Below, one piece after another: positions 57,465 through 64,000 of a DNA stretch of 64,000 bases. Under the pieces are notes generated by a model. The model saw nothing but the letters and a program-made list of their open reading frames with translations. It was not told the DNA's origin and made no database searches. The stretch spans positions 438,496 to 502,495 of the forward strand of contig BAOK01000002.1 of assembly GCA_000509225.1 (NCBI GenBank), in the 5' to 3' direction. Position numbers and translations under genes: made by a program. Position 1 is the stretch's first letter. Each line of letters begins with the position of its first letter. The stretch comes from Parvibaculaceae bacterium Mf 1.05b.01 (GTDB taxonomy: Bacteria; Pseudomonadota; Alphaproteobacteria; Parvibaculales; Parvibaculaceae).

Positions 57465-59089
57465 TGAAAATCCGTGTACTCACTCTCCTTCTTGTTGCCA
57501 GCGTCATCTCCGGATGCGCCGGGCTCGGATCCGTTGCTATGGCACCGTCTGGTACCTCATCGCCGGACGCGGGTGTTGGTGGCACGGGCTATACCGATGT
57601 TGATGGGGCCGACCGTGACCGCGACGAAGGTGTGGGTGGGACCGGATTTGTCTCAGATGTTGCGCAGGCAAGTGGTGGCGACGAAGGTGTTGGCGGCACC
57701 GGCATTTTTGGGGTCATCACTGCATTTGGCAGCATTGTCGTTAACGGCGTGCATATCGACTATGAAGACGAGACCCCGGTTGTTGTGGATGGTGTTGAGG
57801 GCACGCCAGACGATTTTGCTATCGGTCAAGTTGTGGCTGTTGAAGCGCGACCTATGGGTGAGCGGTATCAAGCTAAGTTGGTTGAAGTTCAACACGCTGC
57901 CTTGGGGCCGGTGAGTGATGTGGACGAGGCGGCTCGCACCATCACTGTACTCGGCCAGACCATCCAGGTCGCAGAGACCGATCGTCTGCCATTCATCGAT
58001 GAATGGGTGAGGGTTAGTGGTTTGCGGGGACCGGATGAGCAGGTTGTTGCAACGCGTATTGACTCAGTGCCAGCCTCGCGCGGCGCATTTGTTCGCGGTG
58101 TTGCCCTCTCTGCCGACGGGGAAGGGTTGACGCTCGGTGGATTGCGGTTCGACCGTCCGTTCATCAATGGACGCACCATCGAGATAGGCGATGAGATTCT
58201 GCTTCGTGGGGTTTTCCGGGCGCGCGCGTTTGAAGTCACTGATTTTGTTAAAGCGCCGAGAGATCCTTTTGGCGGGCGCATGTCGGATCTGTTGGTTCAG
58301 GGTTTTGTGGCGTCGAATGCCTCTGGGCTCAACTATGTTGCAGGGCATAACTGGACGCTGCCCGAAGGATTGTCTCAGCGTTTCACCGGTGAAAGATTGC
58401 CTGCAGCGCTCTTTAGAGGGCGTTGGCTTTCAGATGAGATGTCCATCAATCCACAGCCGCATATTCAAATTCCGGGCCTTCTGCGCGATATGCCTTGGGC
58501 GTTGGAAGGGCAAGCTTTTCAAGCAGGAGATATCCCGGACCTGCTGCGAGGCCAGATGCAGGCGAAGGGCCATGACCCGCTTACGATCGACCCAACCACT
58601 CTTCCCAATGTTGAGCAGGTAAGAGCCCTGGTGACAGCGAAGGGGCTGCCTAGTGGATTCCTAAATGCGGCCCAGCCTCTCACAGCTGATCAGCTTTCCG
58701 TTCTTATGGAGATGGGAGGTGCTGACGAAACAGCCGAAGGCATTCAGCGGTTTGATGCTGAGCGTTTCGGTCTCTTCCTTGAACGTCATGAAGCCATCAG
58801 AGAGGTGATCGCAGAAGGTGAATTCGACTCAGCGCAAATGCCACAACTCCAAGCAGTAGAGATGCGTTTGCGGGAGGCGGGCATTGACCCTTCAAAGTTC
58901 GTTGGTGCTCGGCTTGAGTTAGCAGCAGTTGTCGGATTGCTCAGACTGCGGCATGCGGTTGAGCTTGAAGGTTTTGATCCCAAATCCTTGCCACCCGCCA
59001 CGCGTGCACGGCTTAGAGACCTTCTTACGGATCGCGGCGTTCTGCCAGCCCAACTGCCTGCGGCGGTGCGCGCAGCGCCAGCTCCTTAG
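57464..59089 (+). CDS. DUF5666-type lipoprotein with GVGGTG repeats
   Basis: A 541-residue lipoprotein: signal peptide with lipobox ISGC (Cys18), so it is anchored in an envelope membrane. Three GVGGTG motifs start at residues 37, 56 and 75, an exact 19-residue period. Next come IFGVITAFGSIVVNGVHIDYE (79-99) and a run of short beta-rich OB-like repeats (about 85-275) of the DUF5666 type. The last 250 residues are helical and Leu/Ala rich, ending in AAVRAAPAP. Function is unknown. It is coupled to the DUF6502 gene. Confidence 0.75.
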   Translation: MKIRVLTLLLVASVISGCAGLGSVAMAPSGTSSPDAGVGGTGYTDVDGADRDRDEGVGGTGFVSDVAQASGGDEGVGGTGIFGVITAFGSIVVNGVHIDYEDETPVVVDGVEGTPDDFAIGQVVAVEARPMGERYQAKLVEVQHAALGPVSDVDEAARTITVLGQTIQVAETDRLPFIDEWVRVSGLRGPDEQVVATRIDSVPASRGAFVRGVALSADGEGLTLGGLRFDRPFINGRTIEIGDEILLRGVFRARAFEVTDFVKAPRDPFGGRMSDLLVQGFVASNASGLNYVAGHNWTLPEGLSQRFTGERLPAALFRGRWLSDEMSINPQPHIQIPGLLRDMPWALEGQAFQAGDIPDLLRGQMQAKGHDPLTIDPTTLPNVEQVRALVTAKGLPSGFLNAAQPLTADQLSVLMEMGGADETAEGIQRFDAERFGLFLERHEAIREVIAEGEFDSAQMPQLQAVEMRLREAGIDPSKFVGARLELAAVVGLLRLRHAVELEGFDPKSLPPATRARLRDLLTDRGVLPAQLPAAVRAAPAP

Positions 59090-59117
59090 CTGCGTGCCCT
59101 CTAGCCGCCTGCCCCCC

Positions 59118-59870
59118 TTAGTTGCTTGCAGGTGGCTCTGAGCTTTCAATGCTCTGTTGGAACGATCGAACAATCCCAAAGCCAACAAAGTAGAGGGAGG
59201 AAAAGAGCCAGGCTGCAAAGGCGGCTGGTTCACTTTCCAGGAGTGGCGCGTCGGTTTTTGCAATCAGTAGCCAGGTGCTGCTGAGACCCCAGGTTGCTGT
59301 CATGAAAATTGTGATCAGACGCAGTCGCACAACCCGAAAGGGATGAATGAATTTCAGGCGGGTAAAGGTCAGGACACCAAGAAAAGCGATCACGACAATA
59401 TTGGTCATCTGTCCGCTATCTAGAAGGAAGAAACAGAGCACCACCAGGTTCCAGGTCGCGGGAAAGCCTTCGAAATAATTATCGTTGGTTTTCATGTCCC
59501 GATTGCCGAAGCAATAAAGGGCGGTCACCATGACAAAACTGGCCGCCGCGAGCCCCCATCCCTCCGGCACCATATTCAGCTGCCAGATTATCAGGGCCGG
59601 GATAGCTGTGTAGGTGAGGTAATCGATCACCAGGTCGAGAATGGCTCCGTCAAACCGAGGGGTGTAGCGGGTCACTTCAAAGCGCCGTGCTAGCGGGCCG
59701 TCCAGTCCGTCGATGATGAGTGCCAGGCCCAGCCATAAAAGAGCGGAGCGTCCGTCACCGGCAAAAGTTGCTTCTATCGCCAGCAGACCCGGGATGACCC
59801 CGGAGGCAGTAAAGAGGTGGATCGCCCAGGCGCGCGCGCGGCGCAGCGGCGTGTGTTCTTCGCGTTGCAT
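59118..59870 (-). CDS. pcs: Phosphatidylcholine synthase
   Basis: Condenses CDP-diacylglycerol with choline to make phosphatidylcholine in the inner membrane, a pathway found mainly in alphaproteobacteria and plant or animal associates. The 250-residue protein has about eight membrane helices. Its CDP-alcohol phosphatidyltransferase signature lies in DGLDGPLARR...FDGAILDLVID. NDNYFEGFPATWN is typical of Pcs. ATG 59870, with GGAG just upstream, is preferred to a TTG at 59897. Choline must be imported or available in the habitat. Confidence 0.9.
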   Translation of the reverse strand: MQREEHTPLRRARAWAIHLFTASGVIPGLLAIEATFAGDGRSALLWLGLALIIDGLDGPLARRFEVTRYTPRFDGAILDLVIDYLTYTAIPALIIWQLNMVPEGWGLAAASFVMVTALYCFGNRDMKTNDNYFEGFPATWNLVVLCFFLLDSGQMTNIVVIAFLGVLTFTRLKFIHPFRVVRLRLITIFMTATWGLSSTWLLIAKTDAPLLESEPAAFAAWLFSSLYFVGFGIVRSFQQSIESSEPPASN

Positions 59871-59919
59871 GCGCTCCAAACTAAAGAGAAAGGCCAAACA
59901 TCGCCAGCGCGGGTTTTGG

Positions 59920-60417
59920 TCAGCCTGTCGCGATCAAACGATCTGAAGGCCTCGGGCCGTTGCTTAATGCGCGGTCAATCAGGGAAATCCCTTGGGAGAC
60001 TTCCGCCCAGGATTTCTCGCCCACCTTTTCGACAAACTCCGCCTGCGCGCGTTCCCAATGAGGAGTCGCTGTCCTAAGGCGTTTTGCTCCTTCAGGTGTC
60101 AGGGACAGGTTGCGCACACGGGCGTCTTTTTCATCTGGAATGCTGTCAACGAGGCCTGCTTTGATGAGAGGCTTCAGGTTGCGGGTCAACGTTGTTCGAT
60201 CCATCACAAGTTCTTCTGCCAGCACATAGACGGGCACCTGGCCGAAGCCGGAAATGGCATTCATCAGGGTGAATTGGGTGATCCGCAGACCAGCTTCCGA
60301 GAGATGGTGGTCGTAGAGCTGTGTCACAGCCCGTGTCATTTTGCGGACGGCAAAACAGGCGCAAGACGACCCAATGTGAATGGCTTGCTCAGTGGTTTTA
60401 TTTTGCTGTGTGGTCAT
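59920..60417 (-). CDS. MarR-family regulator
   Basis: A 165-residue winged-helix MarR protein: GLRITQFTLMNAISGFGQVPVYVLAEELVMDRTTLTRNLKPL is the DNA-binding core, and DEKDARVRNLSLTPEGAKR the wing. Two N-terminal cysteines in SSCACFAVRK are common in this MarR subgroup and could sense redox state. ATG 60417 is preferred over TTG 60426. It starts 11 bases after the Fe-S/SCP2 gene and is probably cotranscribed. The dyad at 61808-61829 is its likely operator. Confidence 0.85.
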   Translation of the reverse strand: MTTQQNKTTEQAIHIGSSCACFAVRKMTRAVTQLYDHHLSEAGLRITQFTLMNAISGFGQVPVYVLAEELVMDRTTLTRNLKPLIKAGLVDSIPDEKDARVRNLSLTPEGAKRLRTATPHWERAQAEFVEKVGEKSWAEVSQGISLIDRALSNGPRPSDRLIATG

Positions 60418-60428
60418 GCGGTCCAACC

Positions 60429-61775
60429 TTAGTTGATGTCGCCATAGGTAGGGAAGCAGTCTGCGAGACGATGGAACAGATCGAATGGACCCTCCAGTTT
60501 TATGTCTCCGGTCTTGAGCGCGCTTTCCAACTCAAAGCCCTGTTCGAAGGCACCCATCCAGGCCTCTGACGTTGCTTCAATGACCAGATCAGGGTCGCCG
60601 GTGAGTCCAAACTCGATTTCTATGCGCCGTTGGGCGATGGTGATGGTGGCTTCAAGTGGCATGTCGCCGGTGAGGCGAAGATGGTAGGTCGCGTTCAGGT
60701 CGCCTGCTTTGCGGCGCTGAAAGGTGAGCGTGATGTTGAACAGATAGCTGAAAATGTCTTTCGCGCCGACGTTCCAGCGAACCTGCTTAACGGTCTTTGC
60801 AGGAAAGCGTGACGGCACCAGTGTTTCTGCGTCGGAATTGGGCAGGACGTAAATGGTTTCAGCGGTTTGCTGCAGTGGTTTTACGTGTCTCTCTGCAAAT
60901 CCGACCCTGTCTTCCAGGTAGGGGCTGATAACGTCTTCACCCGCAGGGCAGACGGAGATGCAATAGGCGGCCTTGTAGCTTGGTTTGAAGGAGAGGCTTT
61001 GCCACATGGAGACGACCTCTCCATCGCTCACTTTCTCCCGGTAGTCGTGTTTGTCTTTGGCATCAGCAACCTGCTCGGTCCAGTCGAGAAAGCCGCCGAG
61101 GAACTCCCGGTAATTGTGGGAGTAGCAGGCGGAGAAGTTGAAACTGCCGTCCGGGCCAATGGCTTCCACCGGGCAAGCGGCAACGCAGAGTTTGCATTCA
61201 ACACAAGGGTTATAGTCGAGCGGTTTCGTGTCGTCGGTGACAGCTGCACCGATGAGGATGGTGTCGAGCAGAATGAAATTGCCGAACTTTGGGTGAATGA
61301 CGTTGCGATGAAAGCCGATCTTGCCCATGCCTGCGGCTTCGGCGATAGGCTTGTGGGAGACGGGCCAGCTTTTGCCAGGAAAATCCTGCACCTCCATAGG
61401 GAAGGCGGCGACCGCGTTCACCGCGGGGATGCCGATCGCCTCCAGTTCTTTCACGATATGCCGGGCGGTTTCGTTCACGGACGTGTAGGTCTCGTGGAAT
61501 TCGTGATTGGCGATGGAGCGCGTCGCTGTGCGGACGGCGTCTCTGTTCATGCGGGAAACAATGCTGATAAGCGTTTTTGTCTCCGGCAGGATCGAGAGGA
61601 TGTCCGCCTTCTGGTCGGCAATTTCCGGGCGTTCAATGGAGACGAAGCCCACATCGTCAGCGCCCGCCTTTTTGCAGAGTTCCTTCAACCAGGTTGTGTT
61701 GAGGGGCTCCTCTCGCTCCTGGGACGTCGCGGATGCCCTGACTTTCAGGACGGTGGGGTGATCGTCTAAACGCAT
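60429..61775 (-). CDS. QueG-like Fe-S protein fused to an SCP2-like domain
   Basis: A 448-residue protein. The N-terminal two-thirds resembles epoxyqueuosine-reductase/reductive-dehalogenase-type proteins: AGMGKIGFHRNVIHPKFGNFILL (148-170), then CVECKLCVAACP (191-202). Cys217, Cys272 and Cys276 (CISVCPAGE) follow, fitting two iron-sulfur clusters. About residues 345-440 look like a sterol-carrier-protein-2 lipid-binding domain (LRLTGDMPLEATITI...GDIKLEGPFDLF). Together they suggest reductive chemistry on a hydrophobic ligand, but the reaction is unknown. It is cotranscribed with marR. QueG itself would lack the SCP2 part. Confidence 0.72.
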   Translation of the reverse strand: MRLDDHPTVLKVRASATSQEREEPLNTTWLKELCKKAGADDVGFVSIERPEIADQKADILSILPETKTLISIVSRMNRDAVRTATRSIANHEFHETYTSVNETARHIVKELEAIGIPAVNAVAAFPMEVQDFPGKSWPVSHKPIAEAAGMGKIGFHRNVIHPKFGNFILLDTILIGAAVTDDTKPLDYNPCVECKLCVAACPVEAIGPDGSFNFSACYSHNYREFLGGFLDWTEQVADAKDKHDYREKVSDGEVVSMWQSLSFKPSYKAAYCISVCPAGEDVISPYLEDRVGFAERHVKPLQQTAETIYVLPNSDAETLVPSRFPAKTVKQVRWNVGAKDIFSYLFNITLTFQRRKAGDLNATYHLRLTGDMPLEATITIAQRRIEIEFGLTGDPDLVIEATSEAWMGAFEQGFELESALKTGDIKLEGPFDLFHRLADCFPTYGDIN

Positions 61776-61807
61776 GACCTGGAACCTCTGTCAATCTGAA
61801 CGGCTTC

Positions 61808-61836
61808 AAATATAGATGCATATACATTTATTTCAA
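61808..61836 (-). promoter_or_regulatory. Promoter and MarR-type operator of the Fe-S/SCP2-marR operon
   Basis: Minus-strand TTGAAA (plus 61831-61836), 16-base spacer, TATATT (plus 61809-61814). A 22-bp imperfect palindrome at 61808-61829 (18 of 22 positions symmetric, centre ATGCAT) covers the spacer and -10. AT-rich palindromes with a central TGCA are usual MarR sites, so autorepression is inferred. Confidence 0.6.
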
Positions 61837-61899
61837 GAGACCTCCGTAGAAAGGTAGATAATTTGCGAATTGTGAGCGGGGGCGGCGCTGGGAATGGCT

Positions 61900-61924
61900 T
61901 GTATCAGGAGCGGCTTCTGATACA
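61900..61924. other. Hairpin between the Fe-S/SCP2 promoter and tRNA-Ser
   Basis: TGTATCAG (61900-61907) and CTGATACA (61917-61924) are exact inverted repeats. GGAAT (61891-61895) and ATTCC (61924-61928) can extend the stem past a bulge. Its role is unknown; no T tract follows in either direction. The rest of 61837-62063 shows nothing recognisable. Confidence 0.4.
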
Positions 61925-62063
61925 TTCCGCCGCCAGATGACCGGTTCTATCCTGACAAGGGTCAGGCGAACCGTTCTGTTTTTGTTGACGCGTTTCCGGA
62001 CGGTGAACCGTAACCACTTCTCCTGGAAACGCTTCAACCAGAGACTGACAATGCAGTCTCATG

Positions 62064-62154
62064 CGGAGAGGTGCCGGAGTGGTTGAACGGGGCGGTCTCG
62101 AAAACCGTTGTGCTGGCAACAGTACCCAGGGTTCGAATCCCTGTCTCTCCGCCA
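62064..62154 (+). tRNA. tRNA-Ser (anticodon CGA)
   Basis: A complete 91-base class II tRNA. The acceptor stem is GGAGAGG with TCTCTCC, G is the discriminator and CCA is encoded. The anticodon CGA is at 62098-62100 within GTCTCGAAAAC. A long variable arm follows and the T arm is CAGGG-TTCGAAT-CCCTG. It reads the serine codon UCG. No integrase gene or duplicated 3' end was found beside it. Confidence 0.96.
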
Positions 62155-62184
62155 TGATTTTTGTTGCTGATCAGGAGCATTGTG

Positions 62185-62199
62185 TTGGTCGTTGACCAA
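62185..62199. other. Short hairpin between tRNA-Ser and tetR
   Basis: TTGGTC-gtt-GACCAA is a perfect 6-bp stem located 31 bases after the tRNA end and 19 before the tetR stop. It could assist termination of either transcript. Confidence 0.35.
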
Positions 62200-62217
62200 G
62201 TTTCCGAATCTGACCGA

Positions 62218-62859
62218 TCACCGACGCTGATTCAATAACGCGTCCGTTCCAGGGCCGAGCAATGTCATCAGAATTTTGGCAGCGGCTTCGGGTGTTTCTT
62301 TAAAGCCGCGCTCCGCCCAGACGATGATCGCCCCGCGAAAGGCGCCGCCGATGATCTGCGCTATATATTCATGCACATGGGCGTCAAGCGGTGGCAGGGC
62401 GTTCACACTCACGATGCGGTCCAGCAGCTCTGCGATTGCTTCGCCTGCAGGCTCCAGAAAAACAGCGCTCGGGCACCTGGTTGCGAGCAGGGCAATGGTT
62501 TCCATGTCATCAGCCAGGTGCGAGAGAATTGATATCCCCAACCGACTGTCTGCAACAGGCAGGGTCAGTGCGTCGTTTTCCACCTGAGAGACAGCCCGCT
62601 GAAACATGTTGGCGGCGATCTGTCGGACGACGTTATCCGGCGAATGGAAATGGGCATAGAAGGTTTTCCGCGTGAGTCCGGCGCGTGCAGCAATGGTGGA
62701 GACGGACAGGACTTCAAGTTGCTGCCCGTCCTTCAGTTCGTCCAGAAGCGCGTCACACAGTTTTTGTCGTGAACGCAGGATGCGGCGATCCACCGGCTTT
62801 TCTGCCGTTCCCATCAAGCCGCTGCTTGCCCCTAAATCGACTCCCACGGGTGCCTCCAT
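62218..62859 (-). CDS. TetR-family regulator next to CYP153
   Basis: A 213-residue TetR regulator: RSRQKLCDALLDELKDGQ, then IAARAGLTRKTFYAHFHSPDNVV with the recognition helix. The C-terminal domain (IIGGAFRGAIIVWAERGFKETPEAAA) is like the TetR_C group seen in many fatty-acid or xenobiotic regulators. The start may be 62859 or Met16 at 62814. It is divergent from the CYP153-like gene, and the two promoters overlap, which suggests it controls the P450. Confidence 0.82.
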   Translation of the reverse strand: MEAPVGVDLGASSGLMGTAEKPVDRRILRSRQKLCDALLDELKDGQQLEVLSVSTIAARAGLTRKTFYAHFHSPDNVVRQIAANMFQRAVSQVENDALTLPVADSRLGISILSHLADDMETIALLATRCPSAVFLEPAGEAIAELLDRIVSVNALPPLDAHVHEYIAQIIGGAFRGAIIVWAERGFKETPEAAAKILMTLLGPGTDALLNQRR

Positions 62860-62877
62860 CTGATGACCTTGCGTCAG

Positions 62878-62916
62878 TTATTACACATTTGACACTTTTC
62901 GCCAATTAACTATACA
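62878..62916. promoter_or_regulatory. Overlapping divergent promoters of tetR and CYP153
   Basis: Plus strand: TTGACA (62889-62894), 16-base spacer, TATACA (62911-62916), toward the P450. Minus strand: TTGGCG (plus 62900-62905), 16-base spacer, TAATAA (plus 62878-62883), toward tetR. A 17-base imperfect direct repeat sharing ACATTTG starts at 62881 and again at 62910, covering the -35 and -10 of the P450 promoter. One TetR dimer pair could block both promoters. Confidence 0.65.
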
Positions 62917-63003
62917 TTTGTTACTTAAATTTTTTGCGGGCCTCGTTCGTTGGGAATGGGACCTTTGTGTCGTCTAGGCTTCGCGTTCTGAAGGAGAACA
63001 GGT

Positions 63004-64000
63004 ATGGGATCCCCACTGGCATCAAAGATGGCCTCAACGTCGAATGTCGCCAAAACCCCACTCAGCGAGATTGACGTCTCGCAGCCGCATCTCTTCCGCG
63101 ATGACACTTGGCGCCCCTGGTTTGAGCGCTTGCGTCGGGAAGACCCGGTGCATTTTCTCTCTGACAGTCAGAATGGCGCGTTCTGGTCCGTTACCTCCCA
63201 TGACATGGTGATGGCGGTGGACACCAATCATCAGGTCTTCTCCTCTGAAGTAGGTGGCATTGCCATTGTCGACGCGGACACAACCGATGAGCAGCAGGTT
63301 GCGACTGGGGCCTCCTTTATTTCCATGGATGAACCGCGCCACGGGGAGCAGCGCAGAACTGTGACACCTACAGTGGCGCCGCCGAACCTTGCCAACCTTG
63401 AACCGCTCATCCGGTCCCGCGCCGCGGACATTCTGGATCATCTGCCGGTCGGTGAGACGTTTAACTGGGTGGAGGAAGTCTCGGTTGAGCTGACAGCGCG
63501 GATGCTCGCCACACTTTTTGACTTTCCCTATGAGAACCGGCGAGACCTGATCCGCTGGTCGGATGTGACAACAGCGGTGCCGGAAACCACCGGCGAAGAA
63601 GTCGACATGAAGGCGCGACACGACGCGCTGATGGAGTGCGCGGGCGTCTTTATGGGCCTGTGGCAGGAGCGGGCGGCGGCGGAGCCGAAGTTCGATCTCA
63701 TCTCCATGCTGGCCCACGGGGAAGCGACAAAGAATATTGAAGATGACCCGATCACGATGCTGGGGAACATTCTGCTTCTCATTGTTGGCGGTAATGACAC
63801 AACCCGGAACAGCATTAGCGGCGGGCTTGTCGCTCTTAATCAGTATCCGGAGGAGTATGAGAAGCTCCAGGGGGACCCGAGCCTCATTCCCAACATGGTG
63901 TCAGAAATGATCCGCTGGCAAACGCCGGTCATTCATATGCGCCGGACAGCGCTTCAAGATATTGAGCTTGGTGGCAAGACCATCCGCAAGGATGACAAGG
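63004..64000 (+). CDS. Cytochrome P450, CYP153-like (partial)
   Basis: The first 332 residues of a class I bacterial P450; the window ends before the haem-binding Cys. GGNDTTRNS (262-270) is the I-helix oxygen-activation motif in the form typical of CYP153 alkane/fatty-acid terminal hydroxylases. PNLANLEPLIRSRA, RMLATLFDFPYENRR and RWQTPVIHMRRTAL also match that family from memory. ExxR is Glu301-Arg304. ATG 63004 has AAGGAGA (62990-62996) 7 bases upstream. A ferredoxin and ferredoxin reductase would be expected nearby, beyond the window. It is divergent from tetR. Confidence 0.88.
   Translation, partial: MGSPLASKMASTSNVAKTPLSEIDVSQPHLFRDDTWRPWFERLRREDPVHFLSDSQNGAFWSVTSHDMVMAVDTNHQVFSSEVGGIAIVDADTTDEQQVATGASFISMDEPRHGEQRRTVTPTVAPPNLANLEPLIRSRAADILDHLPVGETFNWVEEVSVELTARMLATLFDFPYENRRDLIRWSDVTTAVPETTGEEVDMKARHDALMECAGVFMGLWQERAAAEPKFDLISMLAHGEATKNIEDDPITMLGNILLLIVGGNDTTRNSISGGLVALNQYPEEYEKLQGDPSLIPNMVSEMIRWQTPVIHMRRTALQDIELGGKTIRKDDK

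Noticed and set aside
60867-61769. 300-residue open frame opposite the Fe-S/SCP2 gene
   Set aside because: The minus-strand frame has clear Cys cluster motifs; the plus-strand reading has none.
62064-62217. Integration site at tRNA-Ser
   Set aside because: No integrase gene and no repeat of the tRNA 3' end was seen in the window; flanking genes look chromosomal.

Overview
The window looks like the chromosome of a free-living alphaproteobacterium of the Hyphomicrobiales/Parvibaculum type. This is inferred from gene order (sdhCDAB; zapE-mdh-sucCD-sucAB-lpd; xerC/DUF484/fsa/priA followed by atpHAGDC; rplU-rpmA-GNATs-obgE-proB-proA-nadD-rsfS-rlmH), from moderately high GC, and from small intergenic palindromes of a kind common in this class. 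No database search was possible. The window ends inside a CYP153-like cytochrome P450 gene. No insertion sequence, phage or CRISPR array was seen; almost all of it is intact single-copy genes.

Layout. 1-3.7 kb: succinate dehydrogenase operon sdhCDAB, with two palindromic structures between sdhA and sdhB. 3.7-6.5 kb: a REP-like palindrome cluster, a DUF2007 membrane protein, creD and an exported YbjN protein. 6.6-8.7 kb: an arsenic operon arsR-arsI-arsC-aqpS with an AT-rich operator and no dedicated pump. 8.9-15.7 kb: mmsA, an arylamine N-acetyltransferase, a PEP-mutase-family lyase, a MazG-like pyrophosphohydrolase, zapE, an anchored alpha/beta hydrolase and a lipoprotein. 16.1-27.8 kb: TCA-cycle block mdh, sucC, sucD, sucA, sucB, lpd, interrupted by an exported metallo-beta-lactamase-fold protein and two related TetR-like regulators. 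27.8-33.7 kb: a membrane protein facing a TetR regulator across a palindromic operator, then xerC, DUF484, fsa-like aldolase and priA. 34.0-38.9 kb: F1 ATP synthase atpHAGDC. 39.1-53.9 kb: a ferritin-like protein, then a long minus-strand block of rppH, a YibQ-type deacetylase, ctpA, envC-like, a gpmI homologue lacking most catalytic residues, rlmH, rsfS, nadD, proA, proB, obgE, three GNAT acetyltransferases, rpmA and rplU. 53.9-64 kb is the accessory part: PhyH dioxygenase/TetR/GST, a DUF6502-DUF5666 lipoprotein pair behind two TGTGGG dyads, phosphatidylcholine synthase, MarR, an Fe-S/SCP2 fusion protein, tRNA-Ser(CGA), TetR and CYP153.

The first 39 kb concentrates central energy metabolism: sdh, mdh, suc and lpd supply most of the TCA cycle and the F1 genes follow. 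mmsA, CYP153 and phosphatidylcholine synthase suggest use of branched-chain or hydrocarbon substrates and a PC-containing membrane. The points most worth a second look are the catalytically degenerate phosphoglycerate-mutase homologue, the DUF6502-DUF5666 unit with its dyads, the QueG-like/SCP2 fusion with a MarR-type operator, and several small regulator-operator units whose operators overlap identifiable promoters.
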